Source of the DNA: Acidobacteriaceae bacterium
GTDB lineage: Bacteria; Acidobacteriota; Terriglobia; Terriglobales; Acidobacteriaceae
DNA length: 64,000 nucleotides
Reading direction: 5' to 3'
NCBI GenBank assembly: GCA_003134815.1
Contig: PLCO01000010.1
Span: 1 to 64,000 of the forward strand
Below are positions 56,093-64,000 of this stretch, piece by piece. The notes beneath the pieces were generated by a model that saw nothing but the letters and a program-made list of their open reading frames with translations, had not been told where the DNA came from and did not search any database. Position numbers and translations under genes: made by a program. Each line of letters starts with the position of its first letter. The stretch's first letter is position 1.

Positions 56093-57130
56093 ATGATCCA
56101 GTACCTCTATCTCGGCCGCGTTGACTACGCTGAGGCGCTTCGCCTGCAGCAGGAGCTTGTCACGCTGCGCACGGCGGGCCGCATCGGCAACGCGTTACTG
56201 CTGCTTGAACATCCGCCCGTGCTCACGCTGGGCCGCAACGCCAGGCGCGCTAACATTCTGGCGTCGGACGAGCTGCTTGCTGCGCGCGGCGTCACGCTGC
56301 ATGAGATCAACCGCGGCGGCGACGTCACGTATCACGGACCCGGCCAGCTCATCGGCTACCCCATCTTCGATCTACGCAGCCTGCGTAATCCCCAATCTTC
56401 TCGGCCGGGGGCGGCCGGCGATTCCTCCGCTGCGGCGGGCAGGCGTCTCGGGCCGGTCGATTTTGTTCGCCTCATGGAAGAAGCGCTGATCCACCTCTGC
56501 GGCGAGTTTGGCGTGAATGCCGGGCGCATCTGCGGATTAACAGGCGTGTGGTGCGGTCTTTCCGAGCCACAAATTTCGTCCGGCGAACTCAAATGCGAAG
56601 CGAAGAACTCGTCCAACGCGCTGCAGTCCTCAGGACCATGGGCAGCACAAGCACCGCCCGCTGCGCAAGACATGTCCAAGGGCCTCGTGCCGGGAGGCCG
56701 CAAGATTGCCGCCATCGGCATTCACGTCGCTCGCGGCGTTACTTCGCATGGCTTCGCCTTTAACGTCACCACCGATCTCCGTGACTTTGCGCTCATCAAT
56801 CCGTGCGGCATTACCGACCGGCCCGTGACGAGTCTCGAAAGGGAAGTTGCAGATCCAAAAAATCTTCCGACTCTCGAATCGCTCGCACCCATGGCTGCGC
56901 GCCAGTTCGGCCTTGTCTTTGACGAACCGGTTGTATGCGTCGAAGACCTCGCTTCGCTTCGCGCGCTGGCGGACGCAAGGCTCGATTCACCTGCAGCCAA
57001 TTCTCCGGCCGGCGAATTTCCCGCGCCGGGATTTCCAGCGCGAGAGTTTCCTGCAGAAGACGCGCCACTTCAGATTCCGCCGGAGATTGAGCGACTGCGG
57101 CGCAGTAAAGGCCGGCCCATTTCAGCTTGA
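56093..57130 (+). CDS. lipB: Octanoyl-ACP:protein octanoyltransferase with inserts
   Basis: 345 residues against about 210-240 for the family. RGGDVTYHGPGQ (74-85), catalytic K204 in GGRKIAAIGIH and C238 in NPCGITDRPVTS are all intact. It moves octanoate from ACP to lipoyl domains, and the E2 subunit encoded 1.3 kb downstream is a likely recipient. Extra segments at 98-120 and 157-200, and a C-terminal tail made of FPAPGFPAREFPAED-like repeats, are low-complexity. Note that the 157-200 insert sits just before the catalytic lysine segment. Confidence 0.92.
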   Translation: MIQYLYLGRVDYAEALRLQQELVTLRTAGRIGNALLLLEHPPVLTLGRNARRANILASDELLAARGVTLHEINRGGDVTYHGPGQLIGYPIFDLRSLRNPQSSRPGAAGDSSAAAGRRLGPVDFVRLMEEALIHLCGEFGVNAGRICGLTGVWCGLSEPQISSGELKCEAKNSSNALQSSGPWAAQAPPAAQDMSKGLVPGGRKIAAIGIHVARGVTSHGFAFNVTTDLRDFALINPCGITDRPVTSLEREVADPKNLPTLESLAPMAARQFGLVFDEPVVCVEDLASLRALADARLDSPAANSPAGEFPAPGFPAREFPAEDAPLQIPPEIERLRRSKGRPISA

Positions 57131-57242
57131 ACGCGCCTGTCAACCTCCGAATTCTGATGCTGTACCACTTGAATCTTTGAGTTGCACCTTGGCGTCAGCA
57201 GGCTTTGGAGCTTCTGGCGTAGAATTGTGCGAGTCCCTCACG

Positions 57243-58193
57243 ATGCCGGAAAATCATGTCAATTTCGTGTACAAACTGGACGGAAACGTGCAGGAAGTGG
57301 ACGTGTTTAAGCTCGCCCCGACTCTTCTAGCGTTGGGAGAATTGATCCAAGAGAGCAATCAAGAAATTAACCCCGCCGGCAGACAGATTGGCGTAAACGT
57401 CAAGCCGTTCCGCGAGGGGTCGTTCATTGTTGACTTGACGATCTTCCCTCAGACGAATCTGCAACATGTGCTTGATTTGTTGGGATCCCAATCGGTAGAA
57501 CAGGTGAAACGCCTGCTTGAGTGGATTGGCTTGATCACGGGCAGCGGTGGCGTCGTCGGCGTAGTGCAGCTGATCAAATGGCTTAAAGGAAGACCGAAGG
57601 CCGTCGACGAAATGAAGCCGGGAGAATTCCGTTATACCGCAGGAGATGACAGAAGCATTACGGTGAACGCGCACGTGCATCAGTTGTTCTCGAGTTCCAG
57701 AATTACGAATCATCTCTATCAGGTGTATGGCGCGCCGATGGAGGATCAGTCCCCTGTGACTGATATCAGAACCTATATCGATGGAGAATCTGAGACTGAG
57801 GTTGTCTTTGATCGGAGCGAAGTCCCCGTCATTAGAGAGTTCGTTGACCCTGCGGCCAGGCTAACTTCCAGCAACGAGATTGTTAAGGAGCACATCCAGG
57901 AAGGCGTGTTTCTCAACCCCAAGCGAGGCTCATTTGAAGACGATCCTCGCGACTGGTCCTTTTATCGCGGCAGGGGCAGAAATGACATCATCACGGCCAC
58001 GATAAAAGACAAGGAGTTTCTCCAGGATTATGCGGCCGGAAAGTACAGGTTCCTCTCTTCAGACCTGCTAACCGTCACCCTCCTCGAACGCCAAATCGTA
58101 GAAGGCACAATCGTCAAAAAGCCGGTATACGAGATTCTGCGCGTTACAAATTACATCAAGGGACCGGAACAACGAACCCTTCCTGGCGTCTAA
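57243..58193 (+). CDS. Hypothetical protein with central hydrophobic segment
   Basis: 316 residues, not recognised. The N-terminal part (1-85) looks beta-rich (VNFVYKLDGNVQEVDVFKL, GSFIVDLTIFP), then a hydrophobic glycine-containing segment (about 98-120: IGLITGSGGVVGVVQLI) that could span or insert in a membrane, then an alpha/beta domain with an acidic loop (EDDPRDWSFYRGRGRND). By eye it is less GC-rich than the flanking genes. The longer frame upstream overlaps lipB and is not used. Similar layouts occur in accessory genes, but I cannot assign a role. Confidence 0.6.
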   Translation: MPENHVNFVYKLDGNVQEVDVFKLAPTLLALGELIQESNQEINPAGRQIGVNVKPFREGSFIVDLTIFPQTNLQHVLDLLGSQSVEQVKRLLEWIGLITGSGGVVGVVQLIKWLKGRPKAVDEMKPGEFRYTAGDDRSITVNAHVHQLFSSSRITNHLYQVYGAPMEDQSPVTDIRTYIDGESETEVVFDRSEVPVIREFVDPAARLTSSNEIVKEHIQEGVFLNPKRGSFEDDPRDWSFYRGRGRNDIITATIKDKEFLQDYAAGKYRFLSSDLLTVTLLERQIVEGTIVKKPVYEILRVTNYIKGPEQRTLPGV

Positions 58194-58402
58194 CGTTGCG
58201 CAGCGCATTGCTATGACACCGCGTCGCCGGCGCGCCCGCGATTTATAATCCGGCAGGAGACCGACGCGCCCGCCCCACGGACGAGGATTTGTCGCGGGCC
58301 TCTTTGAGCCAGCCATCCGCGGGGGCCCGGCGCGCGGGGCGCCGCTGGAGCGATGTTGGCTGGCTTTTGATCGCAAAAGCGGGACCGCGAAAGAGGAATG
58401 CC

Positions 58403-59680
58403 ATGCCGACGGAAATCATCATGCCCCAGATGGGCGAGTCGATCTTCGAGGGCACCATCACGAAGTGGCTCAAGGCTGTCGGAGACACCGTCGCAATCGA
58501 CGAGCCGCTCTTCGAGATTTCGACCGATAAAGTTGATGCCGAGATTCCGTCGTCTGTCGTAGGTGTGTTGGCTGAGATACGCTTTCCCGAAGGCGCCACC
58601 GTCGAAGTTAACACCGTGGTTGCCGTGATCGGCGAAGTGGGCACGAAGGATGCGGCGCCAGCGCCGGCGGCGAAGGCCGGAGCGCAGCAAGCACCGTCAA
58701 AAGCGCAGGCGAATCTGGCACAGCAGCCGGTCCAAGAGTCTGCCCCACCGCAGGTGGCGGGCGGGCGCATCCGCTCTTCGCCGCTGGCCCGCCGCATCGC
58801 GAAGGAGCATGGCCTCCAGATCACTCGCATTGCGGGAACAGGCTCGGAGGGACGCATCACCAAAGATGATGTTCTGCGCGCCGCAAGCTCTCCCGTAGCT
58901 CAGACGACGGTTCAGAAGCCTGCCGCACCACAAGCGGTGACGCCGCCGGAGCTCGCCTCATTGCCGGCCGACGCCGTGCCCCTGACGCGCATGAGGGCCA
59001 TCATTGCCGAGCGCATGGTCGAGAGCGTGCACACGAGCCCTCACGTTTACACCGTCTACAAGGTGGACATGACGCGCATCGCGCGCCTGCGCGAGCAGCG
59101 CAAGGCTAACTTCGATGCGCGCAACGGCGTGAAGCTCACGTTTATGCCGTTCATTGCCGCGGCTGCCGTCGCCGCGCTGCGCCGCTGCCCCATCGTCAAC
59201 GCGTCTCTTGAAGGTTCTGCGCAGGGCCTTGCCATCCGTTATCACCGGTCTATTGATCTTGGAATCGCCGTTGCTCTCGACGGGGGACTCATCGTGCCTG
59301 TGATTCGCCACGCGGAGCAGCGCAGCTTTGCGGACGTCGCCCACTCCATCGCCGATCTCGCCTTGCGCGCGCGGTCAAAGAAACTCTTGCCCGATGAGGT
59401 TGGCGGGTCGACATTCACGCTGACTAACGCGGGCGCGTTCGGTGGCGAGTACGGAATGCCGGTTATCAACCAGCCTGAGTCGGCCATCCTCGCTGTCGGC
59501 GGTTTGCGCAAGGAGCCGGCGGTGCTCACGGACGCCGATGGCAACGACTCGATTGCGATTCGGTCGATGCAGTACTTCTGCCTCGGCTTCGATCATCGCC
59601 TCATCGACGGCGCAGACGGCGGCAAGTTCATGATGGAGTTCAAAAAGACGCTGGAAGGCTGGAACCAGGAGATCGGGTAA
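58403..59680 (+). CDS. 2-oxoacid dehydrogenase E2 component (dihydrolipoyl acyltransferase)
   Basis: 425 residues. One lipoyl domain (1-77, lipoyl-lysine K43 in ISTDKVDAEIPS), an Ala/Pro linker, a peripheral-subunit-binding domain (about 118-155: SPLARRIAKEHGLQITRIAG) and the acyltransferase domain with FDHRLIDGADGG near the end. It could serve a pyruvate, 2-oxoglutarate or branched-chain complex; no E1 or E3 is adjacent, so the substrate is open. AGAGGA lies before the ATG. A longer open frame upstream is not used. Confidence 0.92.
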   Translation: MPTEIIMPQMGESIFEGTITKWLKAVGDTVAIDEPLFEISTDKVDAEIPSSVVGVLAEIRFPEGATVEVNTVVAVIGEVGTKDAAPAPAAKAGAQQAPSKAQANLAQQPVQESAPPQVAGGRIRSSPLARRIAKEHGLQITRIAGTGSEGRITKDDVLRAASSPVAQTTVQKPAAPQAVTPPELASLPADAVPLTRMRAIIAERMVESVHTSPHVYTVYKVDMTRIARLREQRKANFDARNGVKLTFMPFIAAAAVAALRRCPIVNASLEGSAQGLAIRYHRSIDLGIAVALDGGLIVPVIRHAEQRSFADVAHSIADLALRARSKKLLPDEVGGSTFTLTNAGAFGGEYGMPVINQPESAILAVGGLRKEPAVLTDADGNDSIAIRSMQYFCLGFDHRLIDGADGGKFMMEFKKTLEGWNQEIG

Positions 59681-59745
59681 GCCCGCAACTTCATTTATCC
59701 AAAGGGAGCAATGGCCCTTCAAGGCTCTGAATGCGCTAAAAGGGA

Positions 59746-60108
59746 GTGGACGGAATTGTGACGCCGAGCGCGAGCGAAGCTGAAAGGTATGCGGCCGCGT
59801 GGCGGCAGCGCAAGAGGCGCTTCGTTGTTTATGTAGTTGCGCTCAATTTGTTTTGGCTTCTACCGTTGGTCGGAATCATTAGCCAAGCCTTTCCGCGGTT
59901 CGGACAATATGTGCCCAATCAGTTTGCAGTTCAGTTTTTCGCGGCTTGGTTCGTGGGCCAAATCGCTGCGGGCGTGTGGCTGAACCGATTCCGATGCCCT
60001 CGATGCGGGAACTTGTTCTATTGGAAATTGAGTTGGAAGTTGGAAAGAACGAAGGACTGGCGCTGTTGCCGGTACTGCGGTCTGAAACAGGACTCGGAGC
60101 CAGTGTGA
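59746..60108 (+). CDS. Small membrane protein with C-terminal zinc ribbon
   Basis: About 120 residues, GTG start (59746 or 59758). Two hydrophobic helices (about 26-46 and 62-80) are followed by FRCPRCGNLFYWK and WRCCRYCGLKQ, two CxxC pairs likely to bind zinc. No function is recognised. Confidence 0.6.
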   Translation: MDGIVTPSASEAERYAAAWRQRKRRFVVYVVALNLFWLLPLVGIISQAFPRFGQYVPNQFAVQFFAAWFVGQIAAGVWLNRFRCPRCGNLFYWKLSWKLERTKDWRCCRYCGLKQDSEPV

Positions 60109-60249
60109 GTTGCAAATGTATTCCGAGCGGGCCATATCAGTCATCGCCCGCATGAACAACTAACTCCTGAAGCCCGAGCCCATTCCTGGAATCCTGGCGT
60201 GTAGCGCAAATATATACAGGTTGTGCTACAATTGGCTTGAGGTTCTTCC

Positions 60250-60561
60250 ATGGCTCATGCAGCGGCATTCCAGGTTACCCGAAGCGCAAAGCGGCCGAAG
60301 CCGTTCGCGGGCGGGCGCAGGCTCGGCGATGTCCTGTATCTTGCCGAACAGCAGGGATTGTTGCGCGGCGGCCGGACGCTTACGGTGCGCGGCCGCATGC
60401 CCGCGCTACTGGTGGAGCAAGCGAAGAAGAAAACCGGGATTCAATCCGACTCCAGGCTGATCGAGGCTGCGCTTGCGAACATCGTGGTTGCCGACGACTA
60501 CGGCGAATGGCTTCTAGGGCAGCGCGGAACAGTGAGCAAGGAACTCGATCTTGAGTTCTGA
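60250..60561 (+). CDS. Putative antitoxin of a PIN-toxin pair
   Basis: 103 residues. The C-terminal half (LVEQAKKKTGIQSDSRLIEAAL, then ANIVVADDYGEWLLGQ) resembles ribbon-helix-helix or toxin-binding helices. The assignment rests mainly on position: it overlaps the start of the PIN gene by 11 bp. GAGG lies eight bases before the ATG. About 35 bp upstream, AT-rich TATATACAGGTTGTGCTAC may be promoter or operator. Confidence 0.7.
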   Translation: MAHAAAFQVTRSAKRPKPFAGGRRLGDVLYLAEQQGLLRGGRTLTVRGRMPALLVEQAKKKTGIQSDSRLIEAALANIVVADDYGEWLLGQRGTVSKELDLEF

Positions 60562-61117
60562 ATTCGAGAAATCTCTGCGGCGGCTGAAGCCGGAGAAACA
60601 TCGCAAAAGACTCACCAGCCGGGACCGCTCGCAGTTACCGTATCTCTCAAGCCTCAAGCCTCCATTCCCAAAACTTCTTCTGGACACTACGGTTTACATC
60701 GACGCTCTGCAAGGCAGGCTCCCGAAATTCGTGGAGATTGCTCTCCGGGCGGGAAATCTCTGGCACTCCACGGTAACGGAAGCGGAGTTAGCGGCTCTGG
60801 CCGGTTTGCTCGACCCGTCGCATGCCGGGACACACCAGGTGATTGCACAGATCGCCGCGTCGGTTGAATTGCGGCCGCCGCATCGCATTCTTGCGCCGGA
60901 TCGGGATGTCTGGCGCGAGGCGGGAATTCTTGCCGGACTCCTGGCACGGCTGCAGCAGTCGAGCAAAAACGAGCGGCGCAAAGCGCTCAACGATGCACTG
61001 ATTCTTCTAACAGCGGCGAAAAACGGCTGCGTAGTGCTCACTCGCAACATCTCGGATTTCGACCTGTTAATGCAGCTCGACGCAAAAGGGCAGGCCATAT
61101 TCTACGACACAATTTAG
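60551..61117 (+). CDS. PIN-domain ribonuclease toxin with N-terminal extension
   Basis: 188 residues, longer than a standard VapC (about 130) because of a basic N-terminal arm of about 40 residues. The metal ligands are D45 (LLLDTTVYID), E79 (VTEAELAAL), D148 (LNDALIL) and D169 or D171 (NISDFDLL). The start is a TTG at 60551 preceded by AAGGAA. Its stop overlaps the convergent SulP stop. It is distinct in size and sequence from the PIN toxin at 3.8 kb. Confidence 0.8.
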   Translation: MSSEFEKSLRRLKPEKHRKRLTSRDRSQLPYLSSLKPPFPKLLLDTTVYIDALQGRLPKFVEIALRAGNLWHSTVTEAELAALAGLLDPSHAGTHQVIAQIAASVELRPPHRILAPDRDVWREAGILAGLLARLQQSSKNERRKALNDALILLTAAKNGCVVLTRNISDFDLLMQLDAKGQAIFYDTI

Positions 61118-62796
61118 GCACTCGGCTTCACTGACGCTTCAAATGCCGCGATCGCGTCGTGCAGCCGGCTGAACATTCGGCTTGGCCCGATTGCCTCCGT
61201 CACATGATGCCGATCGAAGTCGGATTTCAGATCCCAGGGCATGCGCGCGAACGCCAGCTCTACTCCAGCCTCAGTAAGGTTCCTCTTCAACCCCAGCACA
61301 ATGCGCGCCGCCGTGTAATCCAGGTGCGTCATTGCCTCCGCGTCCACCACTACCCACTTCACGGTTGACGGCATTGGTTGCACCACTAGCGTAACTTCCT
61401 CAATAAACCGTCCGGCATTGGCATAAAAAAGCTCCGCACCAAACCGGTAGAGCACGAGGCCGGGTTCGGTGACCACATGCGGTGCAACAGGGACGAGCTT
61501 CCAGCTTCCGTCCGGGTTTGCCACGAGCACGCCGCTATGCGGGTGGTAACCGTGGCGCACCACGCGCGCTAGCGACACCACCATCGCCAGCACGATTCCT
61601 TCTTCAACGCCCACCAGAACCACGACGACAGCCGTCATGACCGCCAGCGCATATTCCTGCGGGCTCTCCGCCAGAATTTCATGGAGTTCTTTCAGATTGA
61701 TCAATTTCAACGCAACCAGGAACACCAGCACGCCCAGCACGCAAATGGGCAGATGCTGGAGCGGCCCGGTGAGAAACAGCAGCACCACTCCCACGACGAG
61801 CGCGGTTGTCACTTGCGCCAACTGGCTTTTGCCGCCGGCATCTTCCATCATCGCCGTCTGCGTGGGGCTGCCATTCACAACGAACCCACCGCTCAGCGCA
61901 GCCGCGGCATTTGCGGCTGATAGCCCATACAGATCGATGTTCTCGTCCACCTTCCGGTAATGTTTAGCCGCATAAATCCGCGCGGTGGCCGCGCTCTGCG
62001 TAAGAATCATCACGGCGCACGAGGCCGACACCGTGAGCAGCAGTTCGATCTCTTTGCGGTTCATATTGCGAAGACTCATCAGCGCGGTCAATCCGAGGTG
62101 CGGCAAACCAGCAGCCACCGGGCCAATGGTCGCAATCCCATGTCCTGCAAAGTTCCACGCGGCGCTTGCCGCAATTGCGGCTACAACGGCCACCAGCGCT
62201 CCGGGAATTCTTGGAGCGAAGCGCCGCAGCAGCAAAACAAACGCCAGCACCGACGCCGACAACGCCACCGTAGGCGGATGGGCATACAGCAATCCGCGAA
62301 GCACTTCCCAAAGCTCGACCACGGGCCGGTGCGAATCGACTGGCACGCCGAGCATCTCGCTCAGCACTGAGATTCCCACTTGGAGCCCCACGCCGGTAAG
62401 AAAGCCAACCAGCACCGTCCGCGAAAGAAAATCCGCGATGAAACCGAGCCGAAGCAGCCGCGCCAGCAGCAGAATGACCGCCGTCATCACGGCCACGATG
62501 CACGCGAGAGCGATATATTGCGCACTGGCCGGCGTCGCCGCGCCCGACACACCATCGGCGAAGATTGCAGCCGTGGCCGAGTCCGCAGCCACCACCAGAT
62601 AGCGCGACGAACCGAAGACCGCAAACGCAACCAGCGGCAACAGCAGCGAGTAAAGCCCTGTGACCACGGGCATTCCCGCGATCTTGCTGTAGCCCAGCAC
62701 CTGCGGAATGTCCATGGCCGCCATCGCGACGCCTGCGAGCGCATCGCGCAGAGCGACGGCGCGCTGGAGCGGTCGACAGCCTCGAAACAGTTTCAC
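61114..62796 (-). CDS. SulP-family anion transporter with STAS domain
   Basis: 560 residues. The membrane domain of 14 segments includes the family motif MAAMDIPQVLGYSKIAGMPVV, GLYS and GFVVNGSPTQTAMM; the C-terminal STAS domain (about 440-555) contains VVVDAEAMTHLDYTAARI. Bacterial SulP proteins move sulfate, bicarbonate or dicarboxylates; the substrate is not readable. It is on the same strand as glpK, which lies about 100 bp beyond its 5' end. Confidence 0.93.
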   Translation of the reverse strand: MKLFRGCRPLQRAVALRDALAGVAMAAMDIPQVLGYSKIAGMPVVTGLYSLLLPLVAFAVFGSSRYLVVAADSATAAIFADGVSGAATPASAQYIALACIVAVMTAVILLLARLLRLGFIADFLSRTVLVGFLTGVGLQVGISVLSEMLGVPVDSHRPVVELWEVLRGLLYAHPPTVALSASVLAFVLLLRRFAPRIPGALVAVVAAIAASAAWNFAGHGIATIGPVAAGLPHLGLTALMSLRNMNRKEIELLLTVSASCAVMILTQSAATARIYAAKHYRKVDENIDLYGLSAANAAAALSGGFVVNGSPTQTAMMEDAGGKSQLAQVTTALVVGVVLLFLTGPLQHLPICVLGVLVFLVALKLINLKELHEILAESPQEYALAVMTAVVVVLVGVEEGIVLAMVVSLARVVRHGYHPHSGVLVANPDGSWKLVPVAPHVVTEPGLVLYRFGAELFYANAGRFIEEVTLVVQPMPSTVKWVVVDAEAMTHLDYTAARIVLGLKRNLTEAGVELAFARMPWDLKSDFDRHHVTEAIGPSRMFSRLHDAIAAFEASVKPSA

Positions 62797-62870
62797 GATC
62801 CTAAGACTCCCGTTTGGCCGTCAATTTTGCGGCCGGTTTTATCGAGACTACTACGCGGTCGAGGTACGCA

Positions 62871-62915
62871 GTCCAGGCTTTTACGCAGTCGAGACTCTTA
62901 TGTGGTCCAGGCTTT
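62871..62915 (-). repeat. Duplication of the glpK terminus, 34-bp period
   Basis: The coding-strand word AAAGCCTGGAC near the end of glpK (plus 62905-62915) recurs exactly at plus 62871-62881, 34 bp downstream. A second word GTCTCGA follows each copy at different distances, and the copies are punctuated by TAA/TAC/TAG. Degenerate but clearly derived from the gene terminus. Confidence 0.8.
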
Positions 62916-64000
62916 GGCTCGCTCGACGGCCTTTTGCCAGCGTCCGCGCCGCTCGGCCCGTTCGCTCGCGCCCATCTTCGGCTCAAAGCGCACGTCGCCT
63001 TTCCGCTCGGCACGCAGCGCATCGGAGCTGGGCCAGAAGCCCGTCGCGAGGCCGGCAAGATACGCGGCACCCAGAGCTGTTGTCTCCGTTACGCGCGGCC
63101 GGACAACAGGAACGCCGAGTATGTCAGCCTGAAATTGCATGAGGAGATCGTTGACCGCGGCGCCGCCGTCGACTCTTAGGGCCTGGAGCGGTGTGCCGGT
63201 CTCGCTATGGACGGCTTCCAGCACGTCGGCTACCTGGAACGCAATCGCTTCAAGCGCCGCGCGCGCAATGTGTCCCGGCCCGGTGTCGCGGCGGAGGCCG
63301 ATGAGCATTCCCGCCGCGTGCGCGTCCCAGTGCGGCGCGCCAAGGCCGACAAAAGCCGGCACAAATACCACTCCGCCCGTGTCCGGCACGCTTGCCGCGA
63401 GGGCTTCCACATCCGCCGACGTGGCGATGAGCTTGAGATTGTCGCGCAGCCACTGCACCACTGCGCCGCCAATAAAAATACTTCCTTCGAGCGCGTACTC
63501 AAGCCGCTTTTGCGCGCTGGCCGCGATTGTCGTGATGAGCTTATGCCGCGACCGCATGAACTCCGTGCCGATGTTTTGCAGCAGAAAGCAGCCGGTTCCA
63601 TAGGTGTTCTTGGCTTCGCCCGCGCTCCAGCACAACTGTCCGAAGAGCGCCGCCTGCTGGTCGCCGGCAATGCCCGCGATTGCCACGCCGCCGAGACCCG
63701 AAACGGGACCGAGCGTCGTCGTCACCTCGCCCACGCGCTCGCTGGACCATGCGACTTCGGGCAACATGCTTGCAGGAATTCCGAACAGCTTCAGCAACTC
63801 GGCGTCCCACTCGCCTTTCACGATGTTGAAAAGAAGTGTGCGCGATGCATTGGTCACGTCAGTCACGTGCTTGTGGCCGCTGGTCAGGTGCCAGATCAGC
63901 CAGCTGTCTACCGTTCCAAAAGCCAGCTCGCCGCGATCGGCACGCGCCCGCGCGCCCTCGACGTTGTCGAGGATCCACTTCACCTTGGTTGCGGAAAAAT
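62898..64000 (-). CDS. glpK: Glycerol kinase, N-terminus cut by window edge
   Basis: 366 residues of the C-terminal part are present, starting inside [13 protein letters not shown]; the gene continues beyond the right edge. [15 protein letters not shown] and [12 protein letters not shown] are the phosphate-binding and adenosine-side motifs of the FGGY family, and [19 protein letters not shown] is the C-terminal signature. It phosphorylates glycerol to glycerol 3-phosphate. An apparent start at 63983 is an internal GTG. The terminus is partly duplicated downstream. Confidence 0.95.
   Translation of the reverse strand, partial: FSATKVKWILDNVEGARARADRGELAFGTVDSWLIWHLTSGHKHVTDVTNASRTLLFNIVKGEWDAELLKLFGIPASMLPEVAWSSERVGEVTTTLGPVSGLGGVAIAGIAGDQQAALFGQLCWSAGEAKNTYGTGCFLLQNIGTEFMRSRHKLITTIAASAQKRLEYALEGSIFIGGAVVQWLRDNLKLIATSADVEALAASVPDTGGVVFVPAFVGLGAPHWDAHAAGMLIGLRRDTGPGHIARAALEAIAFQVADVLEAVHSETGTPLQALRVDGGAAVNDLLMQFQADILGVPVVRPRVTETTALGAAYLAGLATGFWPSSDALRAERKGDVRFEPKMGASERAERRGRWQKAVERAKAWTT

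Overview
The window reads as chromosomal DNA of an acidobacterium, most likely class Terriglobia (inference). The reasons are high GC by eye, two very large Oar-like TonB-dependent receptors that each start with a carboxypeptidase-regulatory domain, a hopanoid-type glycosyltransferase (HpnI-like), many secreted or wall-directed hydrolases, and hairpin-rich intergenic repeats. I see no phage, plasmid-replication or CRISPR locus, no tRNA and no rRNA operon. One structured RNA is certain: RNase P RNA at about 53.5-54.0 kb on the minus strand.

Layout. 0-12.3 kb is all minus strand: a truncated aldehyde dehydrogenase with a DERA-type deoC, a GH39 glycosidase, a Phd/VapC-like toxin-antitoxin pair, parB and parA with two parS sites upstream, rsmG, a class I glutamine amidotransferase, a low-GC membrane protein bracketed by repeats, plsC and folC. 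dnaN then runs on the plus strand, followed by a hipA-hipB module with an AT-rich, dyad-rich leader. 16.4-22.6 kb (minus) has accD, a cupin, cobO, a three-gene phosphorelay (hybrid kinase, HPt, REC-GGDEF) and rlmH. 23.1-30.9 kb holds the two tandem receptors. 31-38.8 kb has rsfS and nadD, a VKOR-like protein, an alpha/beta hydrolase, an M23 peptidase, a DUF1223 protein, a duplicated secreted protein and glyA. 39-48 kb has small secreted and basic proteins, a second aldehyde dehydrogenase, a SpoIIE/RsbU-type phosphatase, alkA and a GH57 enzyme. 48-52.7 kb has a 265-bp MITE-like element, the HpnI-like transferase, two MacB-type permeases and dut. 53-64 kb has rnpB, a beta-lactamase-fold hydrolase, a DoxX protein, lipB, an unknown 316-residue protein, a 2-oxoacid dehydrogenase E2, a PIN-domain toxin-antitoxin pair, a SulP transporter and a truncated glpK.

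Most genes are housekeeping. The most unusual signal is not a gene: at several unrelated genes (parB, cobO, an aldehyde dehydrogenase, dut, glpK, a small secreted protein) the last codons together with the stop codon are tandemly duplicated into the downstream spacer, with units of about 9 to 43 bp. Other points are a CTAG-flanked MITE sitting exactly on a stop codon, a membrane-protein gene bracketed by copies of one repeat, an unusually long RNase P RNA, and divergence of the replication and segregation genes (parAB-parS, rsmG, dnaN) around 12.3-13.1 kb.

Translation starts were chosen by eye from ribosome-binding sites and family start positions. Functional names rest on motif recognition, not on database searches.
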